Positions 45,509 to 54,530 of a stretch of 64,000 nucleotides of DNA are shown here, one piece after another. The first letter of the stretch is position 1, and every line of letters starts with the position of its first letter. The DNA is taken from contig JAURXM010000116.1 of NCBI GenBank assembly GCA_030654395.1, positions 248,001 through 312,000 of the forward strand, written 5' to 3'. The notes beneath the pieces are model-generated. The model saw only the letters and a list, made by a program, of their open reading frames with translations. It made no database searches and was not told the DNA's origin. The position numbers and the translations under genes were made by a program. Source of the stretch: Aquabacterium sp. (GTDB lineage: Bacteria > Pseudomonadota > Gammaproteobacteria > Burkholderiales > Burkholderiaceae_C).

Positions 45509-46387
45509 ATGACCGAAATCAACAACCAATCAATCGTTAAAGCGCTACTGGCGCTGACGCCACAAGCAGGCTGTTTCTCTACCGCCATTCAGGGTGTGAC
45601 GTTGATGCGTGCTGACCAATCCACGCCGCCCGCGCCCGTGTTGCAAGAGCCCACCATCGTTGTGTTGGGGCAGGGCGTGAAGCGGGGGTATGTCGGCGAC
45701 CAGATCATGACCTACCAGTCGGGGCAGTGTCTTGCGGTCGCTATTCCGATGCATTTCAGCTGCGACACTATCGTTGAGGTGGGCAATCCGATGTTGGCCT
45801 TGGCCGTTGCGGTAGACAGGGGCATCGTCAGCGAACTGATGTCGAAAATGGATCTGCCACGCTCGGCAGCACCAGAAACGTTCAGCAGAGGCATGGTGGT
45901 GGATGACTTGAGCGAAGCCACCCTTGAAACTGTTGTCCGGCTGCTGCAGGCGCTTGCTTCGCCTGAAGATGCCAAGATACTCGGGCCGCAACTGATTCGC
46001 GAGTTGCACTATCGAATGCTAAGCAGCCCGAGTGGCGAAATCCTGTGTTCCGTCGTGGCGTGGCAAGGCAAGCTAGGGGCTATTTATCGGGTCTGTCAGC
46101 GCATTCAGCTGGATTACGCTCAAGGCGACTTGGATGTCGCCTCGCTTGCAAGCGAGGCGGCAATGAGCACATCCGCCTTCCATCAAGCCTTCAAGGATGT
46201 GACTGGTTGCTCGCCAATCCAGTACATCAAGGCCACACGCCTACAGCGTGCGCATGAACTCATCCAAGGCTCAAATCACGCGGTAGCGCAGGCTGCTTAC
46301 GAGGTTGGTTACGCCAGTGCCTCTCAGTTCAGCAGGGAGTTTAGGCGGATGTTTGGCTACTCGCCAGGAGACGCCATACATCACTGA
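45509..46387 (+). CDS. AraC-family transcriptional regulator
   Basis: Protein of 292 residues. An N-terminal AraC_N-type ligand domain (PTIVVLGQGVKRGYVGDQ, YLAVAIP-like core QSGQCLAVAIPMHFSC) is joined to a C-terminal double helix-turn-helix (LDVASLASEAAMSTSAFHQ, VAQAAYEVGYASASQFSREF, FGYSPGD). Such N-terminal domains are common in regulators next to oxidoreductases or DJ-1 proteins. It is divergent from the PfpI gene with 187 bases between them and most likely controls it. The effector is unknown. Confidence 0.92.
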   Translation: MTEINNQSIVKALLALTPQAGCFSTAIQGVTLMRADQSTPPAPVLQEPTIVVLGQGVKRGYVGDQIMTYQSGQCLAVAIPMHFSCDTIVEVGNPMLALAVAVDRGIVSELMSKMDLPRSAAPETFSRGMVVDDLSEATLETVVRLLQALASPEDAKILGPQLIRELHYRMLSSPSGEILCSVVAWQGKLGAIYRVCQRIQLDYAQGDLDVASLASEAAMSTSAFHQAFKDVTGCSPIQYIKATRLQRAHELIQGSNHAVAQAAYEVGYASASQFSREFRRMFGYSPGDAIHH

Positions 46388-46450
46388 TCGTTGCCGTCTG
46401 TAAGTCACGCACTTGTTGATGTATTCGAATTTGACGCGCGCTTGTTCATC

Positions 46451-46561
46451 ATGCGCGTCAGCCAAATCCAATTGAGGCAGCCATTTTTGGCCATGACCTT
46501 GACCTTGCCTTTGTTGGTTGCGCTAGCCGTGTTATTTGTTGTTATGCTGGCGCAACGCTAG
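46451..46561 (+). pseudogene. Decayed 3' fragment of an EamA transporter gene
   Basis: The 111 bases encode 36 codons and a TAG: RVSQIQLRQPFLAMTLTLPLL, then VALAVLF and LAQR. This matches the last 50 codons of the EamA gene from 44359, where the same place reads QIQLMQPFLAMTLAVPLL, then GEPLEGGTVL, then VALSVLAV and TQRKR. Ten codons are missing in frame; the junction is at a GTTGG direct repeat present twice in the intact gene. It lacks the rest of the transporter. It ends with a TAG whose last base begins the GGAGG of the VOC gene, so it could only be translated as a 36-residue membrane peptide. Confidence 0.85.
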
Positions 46562-46570
46562 GAGGCAATT

Positions 46571-46954
46571 ATGTTCAGTCATGTGATGCTTGGTGTGAAT
46601 GACCTTGAGGTCTCGAAGAGGTTTTACGATGCACTGCTTGGTACCTTGGGCATTGGCCCGGGCATTGCCAATAAAAATCGTTACTTCTACCGCAGCCCGA
46701 CGGGCACATTTGGGATCACCACACCGATCAACGGCGAGCCTGCAACGCACGGCAACGGCAGCACCCTTGGGTTCGCCATGGCGTCACCCGAGCAAGCCGA
46801 TGCTTTCTACGCGGCCGGCATCGCCAACGGCGGCACCAGCTGTGAAGACCCTCCCGGATTCAGGGACGGTGCGGTGGGCAAGCTCTATCTCGCGTATGTG
46901 CGTGACCCTGATGGCAATAAGATCTGCGCCTTGCATCGGCCGGTATCGATTTGA
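46571..46954 (+). CDS. VOC-superfamily protein (glyoxalase/bleomycin-resistance-like)
   Basis: Protein of 127 residues with a strong GGAGG ribosome-binding site. FSHVMLGVNDLEVSKRFYDALL and YVRDPDGNKICALHR are the two halves of a vicinal oxygen chelate fold; the His near the N-terminus and conserved C-terminal residues could bind a metal. Members include small glyoxalase-like and dioxygenase-like proteins of unknown substrate. It follows the decayed EamA fragment closely, and so may be transcribed from signals left in that DNA. Confidence 0.87.
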   Translation: MFSHVMLGVNDLEVSKRFYDALLGTLGIGPGIANKNRYFYRSPTGTFGITTPINGEPATHGNGSTLGFAMASPEQADAFYAAGIANGGTSCEDPPGFRDGAVGKLYLAYVRDPDGNKICALHRPVSI

Positions 46955-46996
46955 TGTGAAAAGGCAGCAAGCGTGCCTTGTTTCGTGGTGACCTGT

Positions 46997-47764
46997 ATGT
47001 GGCGACCCGTGGTTTTGTCCTTGCTGTTCTTTGCTGCCAGTGCGCAGGCTGGGTGTACCCGTGTGCTTCGATCAGCATGGGCACACTGGCCGCCGTATGC
47101 GATGGCTAACAGCCTAGGCCAACCAATCGGTTTGGACATCGAGTTGCTGCAAAGGGTTGCGCTGGAGGCTGGCTGCCAAGTCCAGTTCTCTGCTGGCATC
47201 CCCCCTCAACGGCAGTTGGCCCTTCTGAGGTCCGGCGCCCAAGATATCCAGTTCGCAGCCTCGGTCAGGCCCGATCGTGAGGTGTTCGCGTGGTTCAGCC
47301 CAGCTTACCGCAACGAAACCATGTCCATGATGGTGCGCCAAGCCTCCATCAAGTACGTTGACGTGACGGACGTGGCGCAATTGGCTGAGCGGGATGTTGC
47401 TGTGATCGCCCCGTTCAGTGGCTGGTATGGCGCAGACTATGCGGCTGTCTTGCCCAAGCTTGAGAAGCTAGGCCGTCTGAGTCGTTACAAAACCACCGAG
47501 CAAGGCTTGGAGCTGTTGAACACACAGCATGGGGATGTCTTGATCGGTGATTTGTATTCGTTTCTCTATGTTGCCAAGCAACAAAAAACGCCTTTGCCTC
47601 AAACAGTGGGCCAGCCACTGAATGACGATGTTGTGCACTACATGTACAGCAAGAAAAGCATGCATTCTCAGGATGTGTCTGCGCTGAATGACGCCATTGA
47701 TCGGCTCAAACGCAACGGTGAATTGAAGAAAATAACCGACCGTTACGCAAGGCCGACGCCATGA
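46997..47764 (+). CDS. Periplasmic solute-binding protein (SBP family 3-like)
   Basis: Protein of 255 residues from ATG 46997 (a GTG eight codons earlier would spoil the signal peptide). Signal peptide WRPVVLSLLFFAASAQA, then an amino-acid-type binding fold: LRSAWAHWPPYAMAN, GLDIELLQRVALEAGC, PPQRQLALLRSGAQD, AASVRPDREVFAWFSPAYR. It has no transporter partner nearby. Similar orphans are widespread in Burkholderiales and often feed unlinked permeases or sensors. A separate transcript is likely. Confidence 0.85.
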   Translation: MWRPVVLSLLFFAASAQAGCTRVLRSAWAHWPPYAMANSLGQPIGLDIELLQRVALEAGCQVQFSAGIPPQRQLALLRSGAQDIQFAASVRPDREVFAWFSPAYRNETMSMMVRQASIKYVDVTDVAQLAERDVAVIAPFSGWYGADYAAVLPKLEKLGRLSRYKTTEQGLELLNTQHGDVLIGDLYSFLYVAKQQKTPLPQTVGQPLNDDVVHYMYSKKSMHSQDVSALNDAIDRLKRNGELKKITDRYARPTP

Positions 47765-48125
47765 CCAAGCTGAGTATCAGCCGCATCTGTTTAAACGGCT
47801 TGGCTTGACGTACCTGAGGGGCCGATGGCAATAGAGTGTGCCCATTGCCGGGTCGCTCAGGCCAAACCACTGTTGCATGTCATGTCTGCGCAGCCTCGTC
47901 TTGATCAGAAACGCAGTAGCAAGATCTTGCGCTCATACAAAAAGTGAGCAAGTGCATGCGCAATTAGCAGTTCCAATGAGCCGTCTCTTTCGCTATCGTT
48001 GGTATTGCAGGTAGGCGCTGCAAGTCAACGCCTCTGTTTCCTTTGGGCAGGTGGATACGCAGGCACTCGTTGTCACCCGCGATGTGATCGCGATTGATTG
48101 CCCCTACCTGTTCAACGATTGAATC
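47765..48125. other. Gene-free spacer upstream of the sigma-54 activator
   Basis: No gene is supported. The last 37 codons before 48123 are open (ending in DVIAIDCPYLFND) but lack a start with a ribosome-binding site and match nothing I recognise. I see no clear promoter box or repeat. Confidence 0.5.
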
Positions 48126-49277
48126 ATGGAAAAACTGCTCACACTTCCCGACTCCGCAAATGCATCACTTTCAATCAGGGCGAAAGCGCTGGTGTTCCAT
48201 GACGCCAAGTCAGTGGCGCTACTGGGTGATGTAGAACGTATTGCCCGCAGCGACGCAACGGTACTGGTTGTCGGCGAGACAGGTTCGGGCAAGGAGTTGA
48301 TTGCCAGGCATATCCATGCCACCAGCAGCCGTCGGGGGCCGTTTGTCGCTGTCAATTGTGGTGCGTTCAGCGAGTCGCTGATTGATGCTGAATTGTTTGG
48401 GCATGAGGCTGGTGCGTTCACCGGCGCATCTCAAGCGCGATCTGGTTGGTTTGAAGCTGCCAATGGGGGTACGCTTTTCCTTGATGAGATTGGCGACTTG
48501 CCGATGGCGCTGCAAGTCAAATTGTTGCGTGTGCTTCAGGAGAGGCAAGTCGTTCGCTTGGGCTCTAGGCGAGCCATCCCGTTGGATGTGCGTCTGGTGG
48601 CAGCTACGAACATTGATCTGGCCCGCGCTGTTGAGGCCAAACATTTTCGGGCTGATTTGTATTACCGCTTGAGTGTGGCGAGCGTGCGCTTGCCGCCGCT
48701 GCGCGAGCGCCCTGCCGACATTTTGCCGCTTGCACGACATTTCATATCTGTGTACCAAACGCGCTTGAACCTTGGCGACGTCTCACTGAGCTCAGCCGCG
48801 CAGTCAGCCTTGCTTGGCTACAGTTGGCCAGGCAACATCCGTGAGCTTGAAAACGCCATTCACTACGCACTGATCGTGTGTCGTGAAAACGAAATTCAAG
48901 CTGAAGACATCAAGTTGGTGCCGCTTGCCAGTGCCGCATCGTCTGCCCCAAGTTCGCAGCTTGTTGTTGGAGGTCTGGGCTTCGGTGCAGATGTGTTGCA
49001 CCATGCTGCCAGTGAAGGAAGCTGCGCCGATGGCTTTGCACAGTTAAGCTTGGCACTACAGGCGCTGCTGGCCGAAGAACATGCTGACCTGTTTGATCAG
49101 GTTGAGTCAGCATTGACTCACGCAGCTTTTGCCTTTTCAGGGCAGAACCAGGTGCGCGCAGCCAAGGTGCTGGGCATTACCCGCAACATGCTGCGCACAC
49201 AACTCAAGCGCCATGGTTTGCTGAGCAAGGGTGACGAAGACTTGGTCCCGGACCAGGAATCCATGCTGAACGCTTGA
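48126..49277 (+). CDS. SfnR-like sigma-54-dependent transcriptional activator
   Basis: Protein of 383 residues. After a short N-terminus with no sensor domain comes the sigma-54-activating AAA+ domain: Walker A GETGSGKE, the GAFTGA loop (EAGAFTGAS) that contacts sigma-54, [32 protein letters not shown] and the [12 protein letters not shown] sensor. The C-terminus has a Fis-type helix-turn-helix ([23 protein letters not shown]). A receptor-less activator of this size is typical of SfnR, which switches on sulfone and sulfonate genes under sulfur limitation. It converges with the sulfate-binding protein gene and, with the two sigma-54 promoters at 57331 and 57570, is the likely activator of this region. 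Confidence 0.9.
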   Translation: MEKLLTLPDSANASLSIRAKALVFHDAKSVALLGDVERIARSDATVLVVGETGSGKELIARHIHATSSRRGPFVAVNCGAFSESLIDAELFGHEAGAFTGASQARSGWFEAANGGTLFLDEIGDLPMALQVKLLRVLQERQVVRLGSRRAIPLDVRLVAATNIDLARAVEAKHFRADLYYRLSVASVRLPPLRERPADILPLARHFISVYQTRLNLGDVSLSSAAQSALLGYSWPGNIRELENAIHYALIVCRENEIQAEDIKLVPLASAASSAPSSQLVVGGLGFGADVLHHAASEGSCADGFAQLSLALQALLAEEHADLFDQVESALTHAAFAFSGQNQVRAAKVLGITRNMLRTQLKRHGLLSKGDEDLVPDQESMLNA

Positions 49278-49295
49278 GGATCATTGGGTATAAAA

Positions 49296-49327
49296 AAACG
49301 GCTTGGGAATCGCTTCCCAAGCCGTTT
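49296..49327. terminator. Bidirectional terminator between the activator and sbp
   Basis: Perfect 14-base inverted repeat (AAACGGCTTGGGAA and its complement) around the loop TCGC, preceded by seven A and followed by GTTTG. It lies between converging genes and, by the A-run, works best for the minus-strand sbp gene. Confidence 0.85.
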
Positions 49328-49399
49328 GAAATGGTGCCTCAACCGTTTGCTGGTTGAAGCACGCCCCATATATCGTCACCCTCTCACTTGCTCACTTGC

Positions 49400-50440
49400 T
49401 CACTTCTTCAGATAGATCTGGTCGAACACGCCGCCATCAGCAAAGTGGGTGCTCTGCGCCTTGGCCCAGCCACCAAACACTTCGTCAATCTTGATCAGTT
49501 CCAGCTTCGGGAACTGCTTGGCGTATTTTGCGACTGCCTTGGCTTCGGTCGGGCGATAGAAGTTCTTGCCGGCGATGTCCTGGCCTTCGGCTGAGTACAG
49601 GTACTCCAGATAGGCCTTGGCGACTTCACGGGTGCCCTTTTTGTCTACGACCTTGTCGACCACGGCCACAGGGGGTTCAGCGTAGATGCTGAAGGGTGGG
49701 TAAACGATGTCGAACTTATCGGCACCGAATTCTTTCAGTGCCAAATGGGCTTCGTTTTCCCACGTCAGTAGCACGTCGCCTTGAGCGCGTGCAGCAAACG
49801 TCACCGTAGAGCCACGGGCACCTGAGTCCAGCACTGGCACATTGGCCAGCAGCTTGCCGACGAATTCCTTGGCCTTGGCATCGGAGCCGCCGCTGCGCTT
49901 GAGTTCAAAACCGTAAGCGGCCAGGTAGTTCCAGCGGGCACCGCCGGATGTTTTGGGGTTCGGGGTGATGACGCCCACACCTGGCTTGACCAAGTCACCC
50001 CAGTTCTTGATGACCTTGGGGTTGCCCTTGCGCACCAAGAACACAATGGTCGAGGTATAGGGTGAACTGTTGCCCTTGAAATTCTTCTGCCAATCGGTAG
50101 TCAACAGGCCTTTTGAGGCAATGGCATCAATGTCGGAAGCCAAGGCCAGCGTGACCACGTCAGCGTCCAAACCATCAATCACCGAGCGGGCCTGCTTGCC
50201 TGAACCGCCGTGCGAGCCCTTTACGACGACGTCGTCACCCGTCTTGGCCTTCCAGTACTTGGCAAATGCCGCGTTGTACTCCTGATAGAGCTCGCGGGTA
50301 GGGTCATACGAGACATTGAGGAGCGTGACTTCTTTGGCTTGGGCGACCGCAGGAGCCATAGCAGCCACGCCCACAATGGCCGTCAGAGCGGCAGCGGCCA
50401 GTACGTTGAGTTTGCGTCGGGTAGTAAATTGAAATGACAT
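49400..50440 (-). CDS. sbp: Sulfate/thiosulfate ABC transporter substrate-binding protein
   Basis: Protein of 346 residues with a signal peptide ([22 protein letters not shown]). [38 protein letters not shown] and [24 protein letters not shown] are the signatures of Sbp/CysP-type proteins, with the Ser/Arg residues that ligate sulfate through main-chain and side-chain contacts. The transport genes cysTWA are not in the window. Its upstream region shares a 31-base element with the rhodanese gene at 51321-51788, which suggests common control by a sulfur regulator. Confidence 0.95.
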   Translation of the reverse strand: MSFQFTTRRKLNVLAAAALTAIVGVAAMAPAVAQAKEVTLLNVSYDPTRELYQEYNAAFAKYWKAKTGDDVVVKGSHGGSGKQARSVIDGLDADVVTLALASDIDAIASKGLLTTDWQKNFKGNSSPYTSTIVFLVRKGNPKVIKNWGDLVKPGVGVITPNPKTSGGARWNYLAAYGFELKRSGGSDAKAKEFVGKLLANVPVLDSGARGSTVTFAARAQGDVLLTWENEAHLALKEFGADKFDIVYPPFSIYAEPPVAVVDKVVDKKGTREVAKAYLEYLYSAEGQDIAGKNFYRPTEAKAVAKYAKQFPKLELIKIDEVFGGWAKAQSTHFADGGVFDQIYLKK

Positions 50441-50481
50441 GGTGATTTCTTTAAAAAAATGGATGATGTTTGGATATTAAG

Positions 50482-50512
50482 AGTGCGTCATTAAAAGAAT
50501 AACGAATAAAAA
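50482..50512 (-). promoter_or_regulatory. Shared upstream element (copy 1, before sbp)
   Basis: On the plus strand it begins AGTGCGTC and ends AACGAATAAAAA; read for the gene it is ATTCGTT ... GACGCACT. It matches 23 of 31 ungapped positions with the element before the rhodanese gene. The distance and orientation suit a promoter or operator, perhaps of CysB. Confidence 0.5.
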
Positions 50513-50542
50513 TGAAATTGCTTATCAGTTATTTGCATGTGC

Positions 50543-51301
50543 CTACCAAGCTGGCGCGTGGGTGCGTGTGACTTCGGGTGCTGGCTTTGGTGGCTCGATC
50601 TTGATCCACAGGCCGCTCGCAACGTAGGCTGCACCTAGGCCCAGCACAACAGCTGCGATGACCGCAATGCGGCGACCACGGCGAGGCGCAGGCATGTCCG
50701 CGGGGACATCCTTCCAGCCGGTCACCATTGGCTTGAGCAACTTGTCCTTCTTGACCGCGCCATAAAAGACGATGGCGGCCACATGCAGGCCCAGCAAAAT
50801 GAACAAGACATTGGCCAACTGGTGGTGCCAGGAGGTCAGCTTCAAAGACAAATCTTCATTCACCAGCCCAGTCAGTGGGCCGGTGAACGCGATGTCGTCG
50901 CTGCTAAATAAACCACTGCTTGCCTGAACGGCAAGGAGCCCCAGCAATGCCAGCACCGACAGGGCGCCCAGCGGGTTGTGCCCCATGCCTTGCCACTTGC
51001 CTTGCAAATATGCCAATACCTCAAACGGTGTGGGCACAAAGTGGCTGAATCGAGCGGTCGTTGAGCCCACGAGCCCCCAGACCACTCGAAAGGCAATGAG
51101 GCCTACGATGGTGATGCCTGCTTTTCCATGCAGTCCCATCCACTCTCCACCTAGCTTGCCAGTCACGATCGCCGTGGCGACTGCTGCCAGAAGAGACCAG
51201 TGGAAAATGCGGATGGGCAGGTCCCACAACTCAACACGGATGGTCGCCGGTGCCGTCGCGACCTGATCGCGAGCGTCACCAGCAATGTCTTGCAAGGCCA
51301 T
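50543..51301 (-). CDS. Cytochrome b561-type membrane protein
   Basis: Protein of 252 residues from ATG 51301; the open frame extends upstream without conservation and overlaps the rhodanese gene. Four transmembrane helices with the haem-ligand histidines expected of the cytochrome b/b6-561 family: IRIFHWSLLAA, MGLHGKAGITIVGL, and SWHHQLANVLFILLGLHVAAI, plus a C-terminal TM helix. It transfers electrons between quinol or other donors and periplasmic partners such as c-type cytochromes. It lies 19 bases downstream of a cysteine-less rhodanese. With the c-type cytochromes at 61608-62680 it could form a periplasmic redox chain. Confidence 0.88.
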   Translation of the reverse strand: MALQDIAGDARDQVATAPATIRVELWDLPIRIFHWSLLAAVATAIVTGKLGGEWMGLHGKAGITIVGLIAFRVVWGLVGSTTARFSHFVPTPFEVLAYLQGKWQGMGHNPLGALSVLALLGLLAVQASSGLFSSDDIAFTGPLTGLVNEDLSLKLTSWHHQLANVLFILLGLHVAAIVFYGAVKKDKLLKPMVTGWKDVPADMPAPRRGRRIAVIAAVVLGLGAAYVASGLWIKIEPPKPAPEVTRTHAPAW

Positions 51302-51320
51302 GGCGCGCTCTGCCTTCCAA

Positions 51321-51788
51321 TTACTTGGATGCTGCAGGTGCGAGAGGAGCGACCTTGGTGATGGTGCCGCCAGCTTCACGGTAGTCCTCGGAACCGATCG
51401 CTCCAGCGACCTTGTAGCCAGCGGTAGTCAGGATGTCACCTGCTGCGCCAGCGCGGTGTGCGCGGTTGGAGACCGTCAAGATGGAGCGATCCTTGGGGAT
51501 GTATTCCAGCAGTTCGGGCAGGTCCTTGACTTGCAGGTTCAGGTACGCAGGGAAGCTGCCGTACTTGACCAGCTCATCAGGGCGACGTAGATCGATGATC
51601 AGCAGCTTTTTGGGGTTGCCCAGTAAAGTGTCAACCTGGTTGCGGTTGAGTTGCTTGGTTTTGTAAGTCCAGGGCGGTGCCACATAGGCGCTGGCCGCTG
51701 CGGCGGGTGCCGATGCAGCTTCTTGAGCAAAGGCAACGGTGCTGCCGATGGTCAGGGCGATGGCTAAGAGTGTCTTGATTGCTTTCAT
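51321..51788 (-). CDS. Exported rhodanese-like protein lacking the catalytic cysteine
   Basis: Protein of 155 residues with a signal peptide (LLAIALTIGSTVAFA). The rhodanese fold is visible: LLIIDLRRPDELVKYGSFPAYLN, the loop SILTVSNRAHRAGAAGD, and a late VAGAIGSEDYREAGG. In active rhodaneses the loop has Cys before the R-x-G-x-R segment; here Ser-Asn stand there, so sulfurtransfer is not expected. It may bind anions or act as a structural partner for the cytochrome b gene downstream. Its upstream element matches that of sbp. Confidence 0.85.
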   Translation of the reverse strand: MKAIKTLLAIALTIGSTVAFAQEAASAPAAAASAYVAPPWTYKTKQLNRNQVDTLLGNPKKLLIIDLRRPDELVKYGSFPAYLNLQVKDLPELLEYIPKDRSILTVSNRAHRAGAAGDILTTAGYKVAGAIGSEDYREAGGTITKVAPLAPAASK

Positions 51789-51829
51789 GTTGGCTTTTGT
51801 CGGTAAGGAGAAGGTACTGAAATGCTAAA

Positions 51830-51860
51830 AGTGCGTCTATCAATTGAGAACGAATGAAAA
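51830..51860 (-). promoter_or_regulatory. Shared upstream element (copy 2, before the rhodanese gene)
   Basis: Plus-strand reading begins AGTGCGTC, has GAGAACGAATGAAAA at the end, and aligns without gaps to 50482-50512 at 23 of 31 positions. The blocks AGTGCGTC and AACGAAT are identical and identically spaced. Confidence 0.5.
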
Positions 51861-51901
51861 CGCGCTTGGATATCCAATTGTCGAATGAGCGAGCCTGAGC
51901 G

Positions 51902-52714
51902 TCAGGCGGCCAAGGGGTCGGTAGAGCGCTCAAGTCGCTCGGCCACTGTGGCTTGGTTGATCTCGTGGCTGAACTCGCTGAGCACGTCATCCTTGATGGC
52001 GATGAAGTCGGCGCTGGCGCGGTCGCGTGGGCGTGTCAAGGGCACATCCACAATGCGCTTGATGCGACCAGGCCTTGGTTGCATGACGACCACGCGGTCG
52101 CCTAGGTAAACGGCTTCTTCAACGTCGTGGGTCACCAAGATGGCGGTGATGCCTTCGGCTTGCCATATGCGTTGCAGCTCTTGTTGCAGGCGCGTGCGTG
52201 TGAGTGCATCAAGCGCACCAAAGGGCTCGTCAAGCAACAGCACTTCGGGGCGGTTGACCAGGGCGCGAGCAATGGCCACGCGTTGAGACATGCCACCTGA
52301 GAGTTGATAGGGGTATGCCTTCTCGAAGCCCTTGAGCCCTACGAGGTCGATGTGCTCCTGCACATTTTTGTTTTTCGCAGTTTGCGTGCCCGGTGCATTG
52401 AGTAAGCCCAGCTCGATATTTTTTTCGACCGTCAGCCAAGGGAAAAGGCGGTGTTCTTGAAACACGATGCCGCGCTCAAGACTGGTGCCATTGATGCGCT
52501 TGCCATCGAGCAACAACTCCCCTTCATAGCCGCTTTCAAGGCCGATGAGCAAGCGCAACAGTGTGGACTTGCCGCAGCCGCTGGAGCCCACAATGCTGAC
52601 GAATTCGCCAGGCTTGATGGACAGTGAGATGTTGTCGAGGACCTTCAGGGGCTTGCCCTTGACTTCGTATTGCTTGCTGAGGTTCTTGATGTCGATGGTG
52701 CCTGCATGTGCCAT
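51902..52714 (-). CDS. Sulfonate/nitrate/taurine-type ABC transporter ATP-binding protein
   Basis: Protein of 270 residues from ATG 52714, preceded by AAAGGAG; an upstream extension is not conserved. Walker [12 protein letters not shown]-loop FQEHRLFPW, signature [15 protein letters not shown], Walker [13 protein letters not shown] and H-loop VTHDVEEAV are complete. It belongs to the SsuB/TauB/NrtD group and powers uptake through the two permeases encoded immediately upstream. A C-terminal extension of about 30 residues is of normal size for the group. Confidence 0.94.
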   Translation of the reverse strand: MAHAGTIDIKNLSKQYEVKGKPLKVLDNISLSIKPGEFVSIVGSSGCGKSTLLRLLIGLESGYEGELLLDGKRINGTSLERGIVFQEHRLFPWLTVEKNIELGLLNAPGTQTAKNKNVQEHIDLVGLKGFEKAYPYQLSGGMSQRVAIARALVNRPEVLLLDEPFGALDALTRTRLQQELQRIWQAEGITAILVTHDVEEAVYLGDRVVVMQPRPGRIKRIVDVPLTRPRDRASADFIAIKDDVLSEFSHEINQATVAERLERSTDPLAA

Positions 52715-52776
52715 GACGTGGCTCCTTTGAAACTTGAGAATGGGGATGACAGCGTTGCGATTGATCTGAGCGGGCA

Positions 52777-53571
52777 TCAGCGGGCCGGTGCGCGCCATCG
52801 CAGCAAGCGGCGCTCTGCGTGGTTGGCAATGCGGTTGAACACATTGCCAACAAAGCCGATGGCCAGCAGACCAAAGATGATGAGTTCAACGTTGAAGGCG
52901 TTGCGGCCTTTGAAAACAATGTTGCCCAAACCTTGACCATCGTTGACCAGCAGGAATTCAGCGCCGATCGTGGCCAGCCATGCATAGATCAAACCCAGTC
53001 GGACCCCCGACAGAATTTGAGGTGACGCAGCCGGCAAGATCAGTTTGAAGAAGAGCTGCTTGCGTGTGAAGCCATAAACTTTGGCGACTTCAGCATGTGC
53101 TGCCGTGACGCCTCGCACACCTTCCAGCGTTCCCAGCACAACGGGGTAAAAGGCAGAGAAGGCAATGAAGATCACTTTGGATAAATCACCCGTGCCGACC
53201 AGCGCCGACAGCAAGGGCAACCAAGCAAACAGCGAGATCTGGCGCGCGGTATGAAAGGTTGGGCCAATGAGCTTGTCAGCCAGCCGCGACACGCCGATCA
53301 GTGCCCCCACCGCAATGCCCGTCAGGGCGCCCAGCGTGAAGCCGGACAGATCACGCCATAGGCTCAGGGCAATGCCGAGGTAAAAATCGCCATTGACCAA
53401 CTCTTTGAGGCCGGTGGTGACGACGCCGACTGGCGGAACGATCAGTTTGGTGTTGACCAGATTCAGCGCGGTCACGGCGTACCAGGCGAGCACGAAGGTG
53501 ATGGGCAGGACCAGACCGCGCCAGTTGAATGCGGTCTTGCTGGCGGTGGGGTTTGGGGTGGTGTCAGACAT
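52777..53571 (-). CDS. ABC transporter permease 1 (SsuC/TauC type)
   Basis: Protein of 264 residues with about six transmembrane helices ([36 protein letters not shown] and others). The EAA-loop-type segment [35 protein letters not shown] contacts the ATPase; it has the usual G-x9-LP spacing. An AAGGAAG ribosome-binding site precedes the ATG. It follows permease 2 by 16 bases. The operon therefore has two different permeases, unlike the homodimeric SsuC. Confidence 0.92.
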   Translation of the reverse strand: MSDTTPNPTASKTAFNWRGLVLPITFVLAWYAVTALNLVNTKLIVPPVGVVTTGLKELVNGDFYLGIALSLWRDLSGFTLGALTGIAVGALIGVSRLADKLIGPTFHTARQISLFAWLPLLSALVGTGDLSKVIFIAFSAFYPVVLGTLEGVRGVTAAHAEVAKVYGFTRKQLFFKLILPAASPQILSGVRLGLIYAWLATIGAEFLLVNDGQGLGNIVFKGRNAFNVELIIFGLLAIGFVGNVFNRIANHAERRLLRWRAPAR

Positions 53572-53587
53572 GGGGGCTTCCTTGTGC

Positions 53588-54454
53588 TCAGAAGGCTGAA
53601 CGGCGCCAGCCTTGAAGGCGGGACTCGATCAGGCGCAAGACCAGCTCGATGGCGATGCCGACCACGCCGATGGCGAACATGGCCACGATAACCATGTCAA
53701 TCTGGCTGAGCTGACGGCTGTAGGCCATCAGAAAGCCCAAGCCTTCGCTGGACGACAACAGCTCGACAAAAATGACGGACAGCCAGGCTTGCATCACGCC
53801 CTGACGCAGGCCCGTGAACAGGCTCGGGGCGGCGGCGGGCAGCACAATGCGGCTGATGACTTGAAAGGAATCGAGTTTGTACACGCGACCGACTTCCAGC
53901 AAGGCTTGCGGAATGTTGGCAATGCCGTCCAAGGTGCTGAGCGCCACGGGCACCACCACCGCGATGGACACGGCCGTGATCTTCAACGCATCTTCAATGC
54001 CCACAAAGATGATGAGCAGCGGGATCCAGCCCAGCACAGGCAATTGAGCCACCGCATTGAAGGTCGGGAAGACATAGGCCTTGAATGTGCGAGACAGTCC
54101 CATGCCAAAGCCTAGGATCAAGCCTGCCGAGCCGCCAATCAGCAGGCTCCAGCCAACGCGCACGGCGCTGACCTGGACATGGGCGAGCAGCTCGCCAGTG
54201 TCCAGTACATATTTGAGAGAGTCCCAGACAAAGGCGGGAGGTGGCAGGATTTGCTCTGCCACCCAATGGCGCTCGGTGGCGGTCCACCACAGGGCATACA
54301 GCAGGGCAGGCAGGATCAGTCCTAGCAAAAGAGTGGTCGCAGCAGTGAGGGTTTGGCGAGCCGCATCTACCACTTGCCAATACCCGATGGGCGATTCAGG
54401 CGGAGCAATAGAAACAGGAGGAAATATGTTGATATCGTCGGTAGATGCGCTCAT
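53588..54454 (-). CDS. ABC transporter permease 2 (SsuC/TauC type)
   Basis: Protein of 288 residues. Hydrophobic helices LTAATTLLLGLILPALLYALWW, VGWSLLIGGSAGLILGFGMGL and others, and an EAA-type segment LDGIANIPQALLEVGRVYKLDSFQVISRIVLPAAAPSL. It is homologous to permease 1 and sits between the substrate-binding protein gene and permease 1. The pair probably forms a heterodimeric channel, as the two halves of AtsB do in sulfate ester uptake in pseudomonads. Confidence 0.92.
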   Translation of the reverse strand: MSASTDDINIFPPVSIAPPESPIGYWQVVDAARQTLTAATTLLLGLILPALLYALWWTATERHWVAEQILPPPAFVWDSLKYVLDTGELLAHVQVSAVRVGWSLLIGGSAGLILGFGMGLSRTFKAYVFPTFNAVAQLPVLGWIPLLIIFVGIEDALKITAVSIAVVVPVALSTLDGIANIPQALLEVGRVYKLDSFQVISRIVLPAAAPSLFTGLRQGVMQAWLSVIFVELLSSSEGLGFLMAYSRQLSQIDMVIVAMFAIGVVGIAIELVLRLIESRLQGWRRSAF

Positions 54455-54530
54455 GGCACTGTCTCCACTGGGTTGTCAGAGATGACCGCCGACCCAGGAC
54501 GGCGGTCATGTAACTTGGTAAATCGGACGA

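Noticed and set aside
47765..48125. Possible gene remnant before the sigma-54 activator
   Set aside because: The only open stretch is about 37 codons, without start signals or a match I recognise.
49381..49405. Triple CTCACTTG repeat at the 3' end of sbp
   Set aside because: Three copies of an 8-base unit next to and within the last codons are most simply slippage; too short for a functional array or CRISPR.
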